The notes under the pieces were generated by a model. That model worked only from the letters and a program-made list of their open reading frames with translations, was not told the origin of the DNA and made no database searches. Position numbers and translations under genes: made by a program. From Flavobacteriaceae bacterium UBA1682 (lineage in GTDB: Bacteria > Bacteroidota > Bacteroidia > Flavobacteriales > Flavobacteriaceae): a DNA stretch of 64,000 bases. Shown here piece by piece: positions 42,594 to 49,434 of the stretch. The DNA is taken from positions 278,822 through 342,821 of the forward strand of contig DCKE01000027.1 in the NCBI GenBank assembly GCA_002320285.1. Reading direction: 5' to 3'. Every line of letters begins with the position of its first letter. The stretch's first letter is position 1.

Positions 42594-45410
42594 TTAGGAA
42601 CCGAAACGTTTGATCTCTATTTTGCGTTCTTTAACCTTTAATATCAGCGGGTCTATAATTTGAGATTTACCTTTGCTAACGATGATCGTTCGCGATTCTT
42701 CTTCAGTATATACGTTCTTCGGCAATTGGGAAAGATCGATTTGAAGCTGATAAGTCCCGATTGGTAAATAGGCGATAAATTCACCTTGATCATTGGTCTT
42801 AAAAGTGAAAATTTGCCCCTGCTGGTTCGTTAGTGTTACTGCCAGACCGGATCTAACACCGCTGACTTCATATTGGAGTTTAGCATCGTATATGTATTCG
42901 AACTTGCCTCGGACATTTCCAGTTTCCTGAAGCGGTATTGCAAGTTCTGTTGACTTGGAAACCAGGTCAATATCGTATTCTTTTGCCATCCAGTTTTTAC
43001 CTTTAACCGATATATGGTAAGCTCCATAGGGTACAGCGCGGTATTTTACCGTACCGTCTTTTTGCGCAACAAAAGCAGATTGGTTGATCATGACTATACG
43101 ATCGAATGCGGGTTCGTCTCCGTCATCATAAACGCCATTGGTGTTGCGGTCGTAAAAACAGAAGATCTGTATGTTTCCTTTTTTTGTATATGTCGTTGTC
43201 GCGCTGTTTGGCAAAGCTTGAGTAATTCCCGCTTGTAAAAATGTATTATGAGTCTGGAACGATTTATTTTGATAGTGGTATTGATTTAACGAAACAAAAA
43301 AGCTGGTTTTTTTAAAAGCTTTCCATTCTGTCATTGCTGCTAACATATAGCTTTTTCCTGAAAATGAATCATAATTGTATAGACCGTTGAGTTGAATCGT
43401 CAAACGATCATTCCAAAATGATTTTCGATAACTAGGCATGACTGAAAATCGATTGATTTTTTCATCTGAGTCAAAAGAATTGTACAAACCCTCTGCCAAT
43501 ATAAAGTTGCCCTCTTGAATAAAAGTACTAAGCTGAAAGCCCTGATAGCTCCAGGATAATTGCGTTTTATGGATAAACTTGTTTTCCGTAGAAAACGGAT
43601 ATTGGGCTACACCTTGAAACAGGGATAAAAATACCTGATGTTGATGATTTTTACTACTCCAACTTGCCGTTTCGTTGATGGAGGTGGATCTATAACTTAG
43701 ATTTTGATAAGTTGAAGTATTTAACGTCAGATAGCGTCCATTTTCAAAATTGACCTGCGGAATAAAACTCAACCTAAATTGGGCAGGCAAAGAGAAATTA
43801 ATCCCGAGTTCTGCTCTAAAATTCTCTGAATTGTTTTTGTAGTAAATTAAAGGATCGATAAAGTCCGGATTGTAATTGTAAAAATTGACACCAATCCACA
43901 TCATGCTGTGTTCAAAGTTTTTTGTTATACGCTCGTCTAGCAGTAAGGCTCCTTTTCGAATTCCTGGATAATAACCGCTGCTGTAAAAATTGGTACTGCT
44001 AAAATGATAAGAACCCGATTTACCTTGCAGGTTTGCGCCAACGGCAATAGAGGGTTTGTAGGACAGGCTGTAGTCCGATAGGCTGGCTCCGGTTAGTCCT
44101 TGTCCAAATCTAAAGTCGTACTTCCAATTGGAATTTGCGGACCAAACTAGATTGTTCATCAACAGGTAGCTGTCGATACCGTAACTTCTATCGAAAATAA
44201 ATGAACTGAACAAGGTTGTTTTTTCCGACAAGGTGAATTTGTTTTTCGCAAAACCGGCAATGCCTTGTGTGCTCCAAGGGGAGGAACTGATAAGGTTGTA
44301 GGATTTATCCATGAAACCCAATTGTAGTTCCTTAGTTCGTTCGTCGTTGGCAGTATAAACTTTAACTCCTCGGCCCGATAGGTTGATCTCGAGATCATTT
44401 TCTTGCAAGTTCCCCAACTGTATACCTTTTCCATTGGCTTCATATTGGATCCAGGTGTTGGTAAACAGCGGCATTTCCGAGGTTCTATTCCATTGTGTAC
44501 CGTCTAGGCTAATAGCTAATTTCCCCTGGTTCAGCTGTATTTCATTTTTACCGTAGATGGAGTATGACGGATTGTTACCTGTAAGGTCTCGCGCACTTAA
44601 AGTAATCTTATTATCGTTCCAAAAATCATTGGAATAACCGTTATTGGTTGGATGGATATACCGCCGATCTCCCGATGCATTTTGTACGATAGTTATTGCA
44701 TTGCCGATAAAATCATTGTTTTGATCTAAGGCGGCTACATTGACGGTGAAATATTCCAAAGACATCAATTCCTGGTCAATTATTTTGCTAAACCGCACTA
44801 TAGTGTCTGAAAACGGTTTTAGTTCTATTTCTTTGTGTAAAAGCGTGTTCTGAAATTGCATTTTCGGGAAAGACGCTGTTAACTTAATTTTTTCTATTTG
44901 ATTGCCGTTGTTATACACTCGGGTAGTCACGCGGATCGAATCGCCGATTTGACGCATCATCAATTGTGCATCATCGGATAAGATGCGCAGTTGTCTTTTT
45001 GACGATACATTGATCAGGGTTGTAGCGCTTTGGATAACTTGTTTTTGTGAATCAAACAATGTAAAGCTTACCGTTGAACTACCGGCGGCATGCTGCTTAT
45101 CTACCCAAATTTTTATCGGTAAAAATGAAGAAGCACCCGCCTCCAAAATAATGGAAATCGGACCCGGGTTTACCCGGTTTAAATGAATGTCAGTATCGAT
45201 TTCTAACGTCCCAATAAATGGGCTAGCAGTATTGTTTTTTAAGGAAGTAACCAACGATAATAAAGTTTCGTTCGAAGCGACGATTTCGTTATCGGTTTTT
45301 AGGGTTATTCCACTTAAATTGGACGATTGTCCGAAGGTCAAAGCATAGATTCCAAAGAACAAGATAGTCCAAGTGATCTTAGATGAGCGCGCTTTTAGCA
45401 GTGCAAACAT
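42594..45410 (-). CDS. Usher-like outer-membrane barrel of the pilus operon
   Basis: A 938-residue protein with a signal peptide (WTILFFGIYALTFGQ). Residues about 30-240 form two Ig-like domains, then a long series of amphipathic barrel strands runs to about 720. At about 730-800 there is a Cna/SdrD-B-like domain (IQIFCFYDRNTNGVYDDGDE, then VPYGAYHISVKG), and at about 815-910 a carboxypeptidase-regulatory-like domain (DQGEFIAYLPIGTYQLQIDL). Archaic (Csu-type) ushers have comparable Ig/plug elements, but I see no clear FimD N-terminal domain. The ATG at 45410 was preferred. It starts 5 bases after the adhesin stop, as last gene of the operon. Usher function is inferred from context and topology. 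Confidence 0.6.
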   Translation of the reverse strand: MFALLKARSSKITWTILFFGIYALTFGQSSNLSGITLKTDNEIVASNETLLSLVTSLKNNTASPFIGTLEIDTDIHLNRVNPGPISIILEAGASSFLPIKIWVDKQHAAGSSTVSFTLFDSQKQVIQSATTLINVSSKRQLRILSDDAQLMMRQIGDSIRVTTRVYNNGNQIEKIKLTASFPKMQFQNTLLHKEIELKPFSDTIVRFSKIIDQELMSLEYFTVNVAALDQNNDFIGNAITIVQNASGDRRYIHPTNNGYSNDFWNDNKITLSARDLTGNNPSYSIYGKNEIQLNQGKLAISLDGTQWNRTSEMPLFTNTWIQYEANGKGIQLGNLQENDLEINLSGRGVKVYTANDERTKELQLGFMDKSYNLISSSPWSTQGIAGFAKNKFTLSEKTTLFSSFIFDRSYGIDSYLLMNNLVWSANSNWKYDFRFGQGLTGASLSDYSLSYKPSIAVGANLQGKSGSYHFSSTNFYSSGYYPGIRKGALLLDERITKNFEHSMMWIGVNFYNYNPDFIDPLIYYKNNSENFRAELGINFSLPAQFRLSFIPQVNFENGRYLTLNTSTYQNLSYRSTSINETASWSSKNHQHQVFLSLFQGVAQYPFSTENKFIHKTQLSWSYQGFQLSTFIQEGNFILAEGLYNSFDSDEKINRFSVMPSYRKSFWNDRLTIQLNGLYNYDSFSGKSYMLAAMTEWKAFKKTSFFVSLNQYHYQNKSFQTHNTFLQAGITQALPNSATTTYTKKGNIQIFCFYDRNTNGVYDDGDEPAFDRIVMINQSAFVAQKDGTVKYRAVPYGAYHISVKGKNWMAKEYDIDLVSKSTELAIPLQETGNVRGKFEYIYDAKLQYEVSGVRSGLAVTLTNQQGQIFTFKTNDQGEFIAYLPIGTYQLQIDLSQLPKNVYTEEESRTIIVSKGKSQIIDPLILKVKERKIEIKRFGS

Positions 45411-45415
45411 AGGTG

Positions 45416-46447
45416 TTATTGTGGCGTTAATGTATAGATTAACGTGGTAGTATAGGTATCGGGCTTTACTTCTAAGAGGCGTTGATCTCGTGCTTTTGTC
45501 CAATACTTTAAATCAAAATACCGTGCCTGCTTTGCAGCAGTAGGGCTTTGGTAAAGTGTTTGGTAATAATTGCTTAATTCCAGGTTACCCAATGTTCCAC
45601 TTGTATTGCTGTCTATTAAAGATAGTTGAATGATACTGATTGGAAGTTCGGATCGATTTGCTGTAAGTTGACTACTCGTTGATCGAACTTGTATGGAGTA
45701 GGGGGTAGAAGAAATCACTTTTAAGGCATTATTATATTGCACTTTTACACCATTGACATAGTCAGATAGGGTATTGAATTCGAGAAAACTATTTCTGGAA
45801 TTGATGGAAGTCTCTATGCTATAGGTGTTTTCTATCGGTGGATTGTCAGACGGTACGATCTGCAAATTGTAGTTGTTGATGCTACCTTGATGTACTATGC
45901 CCCCAGCTGCATTTTTCAGTGTGATCACACAATTGAAAGGGTAGGATTGCCAGCTTTTTAATTCTTGCAAATAAGCACCGCCTTGTATGATAATATCGTA
46001 AACAATTTTTATTTGGTTATAGGTGCCCGCAGGTGTTTTGAGTTTTAACGGAGAGTTCTGAATTAAATTGATATCCGACAATTGCATGACGATCGGATTT
46101 GGATCTGCACCTATCGAAGTGATCGATGGTGTTACACCCTGAATACTGCCTTCGATATGATTGATACGCATAGCGATTTTGTTAAACGGAAATGTTTTTC
46201 CCTCCGAATTTCTAATCGGACTAGTTATTCTAGCAGACAGCGTCCAATTTTCTAAATTGGAATTGCCATTCAAATTGACTTGCACCGTGGTCCAATTCGA
46301 GGCTGTAATGCCATTATAACTGTTAACACTTATATAGCCATCAGAATAGGTGTTGATGTCGATTTGTGCTTGTAAGCCAATTGTAAATAAAAAGTGGGAG
46401 AATAAAATATACCACCCAACTTTAGTAGAAAAGTTGTTGTTATTCAT
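45416..46447 (-). CDS. Two-domain tip-adhesin-like pilus subunit
   Basis: A 343-residue secreted protein (signal peptide ending GLQAQ). Residues about 24-205 form a beta-sandwich domain of unknown type. The C-terminal 130 residues resemble the small subunit at 47320: VNGVKVQYNN recalls SNGVKLDQVD, YFDLKYWTKA recalls VNKYFNVE, and the last strand YTTTLIYTLTPQ recalls YTTTVTYTIEAQ. An N-terminal binding domain joined to a C-terminal pilin domain is the plan of FimH-type tip adhesins. Its ATG overlaps the chaperone stop by 8 bases, so translation is coupled. Confidence 0.62.
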   Translation of the reverse strand: MNNNNFSTKVGWYILFSHFLFTIGLQAQIDINTYSDGYISVNSYNGITASNWTTVQVNLNGNSNLENWTLSARITSPIRNSEGKTFPFNKIAMRINHIEGSIQGVTPSITSIGADPNPIVMQLSDINLIQNSPLKLKTPAGTYNQIKIVYDIIIQGGAYLQELKSWQSYPFNCVITLKNAAGGIVHQGSINNYNLQIVPSDNPPIENTYSIETSINSRNSFLEFNTLSDYVNGVKVQYNNALKVISSTPYSIQVRSTSSQLTANRSELPISIIQLSLIDSNTSGTLGNLELSNYYQTLYQSPTAAKQARYFDLKYWTKARDQRLLEVKPDTYTTTLIYTLTPQ

Positions 46448-47237
46448 GAGTAAAGCTTAATTCGGCCATTTTGATAGTCGCATTTTCACCATAGTTTAAC
46501 ATCGAAGTGGCAATGTATTTGCCTTTTTCGAGTGCAACTGGTAAGGCGATGACAACCTTTCTTTGATCTTTCGGAATGGTATAGAAAACCATATCGGGAA
46601 GACTTGTTTTTTTTCCGGTTTCCTGATTGATTAATTCGCAAGTTAAGGTACCGTCGGCCCAGATATTTCCAGTGTTATCAAAATCTAAAATAAGATTTTC
46701 TTTGTCGTATACGAAGTTTTGAATCTCCAATTCGGGTAAGCGTGCGCCGGGAAAACGTTGGTATATTTTTATGCCTGTACGAACCGATACCTTGATATTG
46801 GTTCCGTGTTCATTAACAGCGTCCTCGGGATTGATTTGAGTGATGTACAACATAGCCGTATGAACGGGGATTGTTGTGTTAAGATTGTTGGGAACCGAAA
46901 CGATTAATTCCATTTCATAACTTTCACCGGGTGCCAGGGAAAAAAAAGATTGTGGCGCTATCGAAATCCAGTTTGCACACGAATTGTCTCTCGTTCCAGC
47001 ATCATAGATAACATTATTGCCCAATTCATCATAGCTCCAGTCGTTTAAAGAAACGGCCAAGTCTAAACGCGAGGTCTTACTCGGATTGCTTACCAATACT
47101 TTTTTGCTTTCGCTTTGTCCAACAGCTACCGTAAAATAATTTCTAGGTGGACTTACAGACAAACCCGACTGTGCGTTAATAGTGGTATAAAACAAGAGTA
47201 ACAGTACAAGTAGTGAAAACCTTTGAGATAAAATCAT
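46440..47237 (-). CDS. PapD-like periplasmic chaperone
   Basis: A 265-residue secreted protein (signal peptide ending YTTINAQ). The two-Ig-domain layout of PapD-type chaperones is visible: GLSVSPPRNYFTVAVGQSES in the first strand, DLAVSLNDWSYDELG, LAPGESYEMELIV and SVRTGIKIYQRFPG at the end of domain 1, then a shorter second domain. This is closest in style to archaic/Csu-type chaperones. The ATG at 47237 was chosen because the upstream TTG (47264) lies in the terminator hairpin. Expected role: hold pilin subunits by donor-strand complementation. Confidence 0.7.
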   Translation of the reverse strand: MILSQRFSLLVLLLLFYTTINAQSGLSVSPPRNYFTVAVGQSESKKVLVSNPSKTSRLDLAVSLNDWSYDELGNNVIYDAGTRDNSCANWISIAPQSFFSLAPGESYEMELIVSVPNNLNTTIPVHTAMLYITQINPEDAVNEHGTNIKVSVRTGIKIYQRFPGARLPELEIQNFVYDKENLILDFDNTGNIWADGTLTCELINQETGKKTSLPDMVFYTIPKDQRKVVIALPVALEKGKYIATSMLNYGENATIKMAELSFTHE

Positions 47238-47252
47238 AAGACTAAGGTATAA

Positions 47253-47288
47253 TAAAAAAAGCAATTAGAAATACTATTCCTAATTGCT
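47253..47288 (-). terminator. Intra-operon terminator between pilin and chaperone genes
   Basis: On the minus strand AGCAATTAG (47288-47280) pairs with CTAATTGCT (47268-47260) over an 11-base loop and is followed by seven T. It lies 31 bases after the pilin stop and directly before the chaperone start. A leaky terminator here would make much more pilin mRNA than assembly-protein mRNA. Confidence 0.8.
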
Positions 47289-47319
47289 CTTTTCTATAAA
47301 ATAATAAAGGGATCTTTTA

Positions 47320-47862
47320 TTATTGAGCTTCGATAGTATAAGTTACTGTAGTAGTATATACCGTTGGGCTTTCCACGTTGAAATATTTGTTAACATATTT
47401 TCCTCCACCTGCAGCGGCGTAGTTGATGTTAAAACTTTTATCGATTCCCCCTGTAGTATTCGTAATTAACGTCTTTGGAGTAGTTGATAAACTAACAGCA
47501 CTTAAAGTCGAACCAGCTAGTGGTGTTGTCGTACTTAAAGTTGGTGTAATTAGGATATCTGTTGCGTCGATTTTTTCGCTGATTCCAGTGTGAGCACTAC
47601 CTAAAGTTGGTGATCCTGATTTTACTTTTACAGCAAAACCACCTGTGCTATAAATACTGATGTGATCTACCTGATCTAACTTTACTCCGTTAGAATAATT
47701 TTCTTTCGTAGCATAATTTAAATCAACAATTTTTTGTGCTGGGTTGATCAAAATAGTTTGAATTGGACGCAAAGTAACTTTTAAAGTAACATCTTGTGCA
47801 AAAGCTTGATTATTAAAAGCTACTGTAGCTAATAATACGCATAATAGAAGTGTTTTTTTCAT
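47320..47862 (-). CDS. Major pilin-like subunit
   Basis: A 180-residue secreted beta-rich protein: signal peptide MKKTLLLCVLLATVAFNNQA, then LKVTLRPIQTILINPAQKIV. No Cys remains in the mature part. The last strand VYTTTVTYTIEAQ has the alternating pattern of a donor-strand-exchange pilin C terminus, similar to spore-coat-U/Csu-type subunits (inference). Abundance is suggested by its place as first gene before an intra-operon terminator. The related C-terminal domain of the 45416 protein supports a subunit role. Confidence 0.62.
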   Translation of the reverse strand: MKKTLLLCVLLATVAFNNQAFAQDVTLKVTLRPIQTILINPAQKIVDLNYATKENYSNGVKLDQVDHISIYSTGGFAVKVKSGSPTLGSAHTGISEKIDATDILITPTLSTTTPLAGSTLSAVSLSTTPKTLITNTTGGIDKSFNINYAAAGGGKYVNKYFNVESPTVYTTTVTYTIEAQ

Positions 47863-47867
47863 TTTTT

Positions 47868-47938
47868 GTCGTTTTTAAAATGCTTCTCGGTGTGTGATTT
47901 GAAGCGATGCAAATGTAATGCGACTTTTTAAAAACGAC
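47868..47938. promoter_or_regulatory. Inverted repeat bracketing the pilus promoter
   Basis: GTCGTTTTTAAAA (47868-47880) and its exact inverse TTTTAAAAACGAC (47926-47938), 45 bases apart. They flank the minus-strand -7 box TACATTTG (47917-47910). One arm covers the -33 region and the other lies in the 5' leader just before the pilin ATG. This is a good candidate for a two-site operator of the AraC-type regulator encoded upstream. Confidence 0.6.
47910..47917 (-). promoter_or_regulatory. -7 promoter box of the pilus operon
   Basis: Minus-strand TACATTTG, an exact TAnnTTTG match, 47 bases upstream of the pilin ATG. No TTG is present at -33, as expected for an activator-dependent promoter. Confidence 0.6.
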
Positions 47939-47990
47939 TGATGAAAAAATACAATTAGTATATGATAAAAATCATTTTTTTTAAGGTGTT

Positions 47991-48860
47991 TTAAAGGTAT
48001 TTAGCCCGAAAATCCGATGGGGATTCCTGGGTATAATTCTTGAAAAAAGAACTGAAATTAGTCTCTTGACTGAAGCCCAATTCGATGCAAATCTCCTTAA
48101 CCGTTAGATCTGTATTGGCTAGTAAGGTCTTGGATTTTTCGATTAATATATCGATCAACAGAGACTTTGCGGTCTTTCCAAATACTTTTTCCGTAGCCTT
48201 GTCAAGGCTGCGTTTAGTAATGTTTAAACGATCGGCATAATAGCCGACATTCTTTTGATCACTGATTTTTTCTAAAGCCATTTTCTTAAAATTGGAGGCT
48301 ATCTTAAATTCAGAAATGGCGTGAATGGGTTCTTGTATAGCAGTGTCATTTTTTTCTAGACCGTTCAATAAAATGCGTTCAACGATATTGTGAGCAATGT
48401 TTCGCTTGACCGGATTGACTAACGAAAGCTCTTCGGGATCCTGAAAATATCTAAAATAGGCATTTTTAAATACCGAGATTTTATCGATGAAATTTTCAGC
48501 AATATAGTACCGATCATTGTTGGCAAATAGCGGATTATTTTCCAATTGGTAATTTTCTATCTCTGTTCGACTATAAAAAACACTGTTGAATATCAGTAAA
48601 TAGGCATGTTTGTTTTTCTTGTCTATAAAATGATGTTGCTGATTGGGACCAATAAATAAAAAATGATTCTCTGGAATGGTGATTAAGGTGTTATTAATGA
48701 TGTGATGATATTCCTGCTTTCCGGTCCAGAATATGGAATAACACGGCCATCGCTGTGGATGAATCACTTCCGGATATTTGGTCAATAGCGTGTCTAGACT
48801 TAACAAACAAATATTTTTTAACTGGCTGATAAATTCAGGTTGGGGGATATGGGTGGACAT
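47991..48860 (-). CDS. AraC-family regulator, probable pilus operon activator
   Basis: A 289-residue cytoplasmic protein. The N-terminal sensor half looks cupin-like (YSIFWTGKQEYHHIINNTLI, then HFLFIGPNQQHHFIDKKNKH). The C-terminal AraC DNA-binding domain has ADRLNITKRSLDKATEKVFG as first helix-turn-helix and KEICIELGFSQETNFSSFFK as second. It is encoded 128 bases upstream of the pilin gene on the same strand and has its own promoter box. It most likely controls the pilus operon through the inverted repeat at 47868-47938. Confidence 0.85.
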   Translation of the reverse strand: MSTHIPQPEFISQLKNICLLSLDTLLTKYPEVIHPQRWPCYSIFWTGKQEYHHIINNTLITIPENHFLFIGPNQQHHFIDKKNKHAYLLIFNSVFYSRTEIENYQLENNPLFANNDRYYIAENFIDKISVFKNAYFRYFQDPEELSLVNPVKRNIAHNIVERILLNGLEKNDTAIQEPIHAISEFKIASNFKKMALEKISDQKNVGYYADRLNITKRSLDKATEKVFGKTAKSLLIDILIEKSKTLLANTDLTVKEICIELGFSQETNFSSFFKNYTQESPSDFRAKYL

Positions 48861-48922
48861 AGCTATGCAAAACGCCTTTAATTGACGTTGTTAAGATTTT
48901 GTGATTATAAGGTATTATGATG

Positions 48923-48930
48923 CAAATATA
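48923..48930 (-). promoter_or_regulatory. -7 promoter box for the AraC gene
   Basis: Minus-strand TATATTTG, an exact consensus match, 62 bases upstream of the AraC ATG. Confidence 0.5.
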
Positions 48931-49111
48931 TTTTAATTAAATGATATTTTGTTAAATCTGTATCTATTGATAACGTTTTTTTTAAAATTACCTTATTGCT
49001 TCGCTACATATTAAGAACTATTTTTTATACTTAATGAGTCCTTTGATTCTAAAATTAGGATGTTTTTTAGTTTTTTATTTCGAATAGTGGTCTTAAGTAG
49101 TATAAAATCCT

Positions 49112-49149
49112 AAAAAAAAATCCTTAGATGATTTTTATCTAAGGATTTT
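49112..49149 (-). terminator. Terminator of the SprB-repeat/collar operon
   Basis: AAATCCTTAGAT (49118-49129) pairs with ATCTAAGGATTT (49137-49148), and on the minus strand the stem is followed by nine T (49120-49112). It lies 13 bases after the small membrane protein gene and closes the operon. Confidence 0.9.
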
Positions 49150-49162
49150 GTGAAACTTTTAT

Positions 49163-49384
49163 CTAATATTCCGATCTGTGTAGTTTCTTTTCTTTCTGTG
49201 CTTGCTTATAAAACCAATATCCAGCGAGAGCCACAGCTAAAACGATAAAATGGGGAATATAGTCATCGATAGGCACGGGTGGTTCGTCGGGTTCTCCTAC
49301 AGGGTTGCCGGGTTGTGCATAACCGTTGAATGCGAAAACTGTGAAAACAGCTAGTAGCATCAAGTTTTTTAAGTAGTTTTTCAT
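49163..49384 (-). CDS. Small signal-peptide/TM protein next to the giant surface protein
   Basis: A 73-residue protein: signal peptide (LMLLAVFTVFAFNGYAQ), a Pro/acidic linker (PGNPVGEPDEPPVPIDDYI), a transmembrane helix (FIVLAVALAGYWFY) and a basic end (KQAQKEKKLHRSEY). Proteins of this layout are frequent in Flavobacteria, often beside large secreted proteins, and have no established function. It is 50 bases after the giant gene, past a 13-base-pair hairpin. Confidence 0.75.
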   Translation of the reverse strand: MKNYLKNLMLLAVFTVFAFNGYAQPGNPVGEPDEPPVPIDDYIPHFIVLAVALAGYWFYKQAQKEKKLHRSEY

Positions 49385-49400
49385 AGGTTATAAAGTTTAT

Positions 49401-49430
49401 AAACCCGTTGCTCAGCGGAGCAACGGGTTT
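49401..49430 (-). promoter_or_regulatory. Strong intercistronic hairpin
   Basis: Perfect 13-base stem AAACCCGTTGCTC (49401-49413)/GAGCAACGGGTTT (49418-49430) between the giant gene and the 73-residue gene. The following minus-strand sequence has only short T runs (TTTATAAACTTTAT), so it may be an mRNA-processing or 3'-end stabilising element, or a partial terminator. Confidence 0.65.
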
Positions 49431-49434
49431 TGGT

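Larger units (their letters stand above)
48861..49162 (-). other. Intergenic region with AraC promoter and upstream terminator
   Basis: 302 bases. It holds the minus-strand TATATTTG box for the AraC gene (48930-48923) and the minus-strand terminator of the SprB-repeat operon (49112-49149). The AT-rich stretch between them shows nothing else. Confidence 0.6.
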
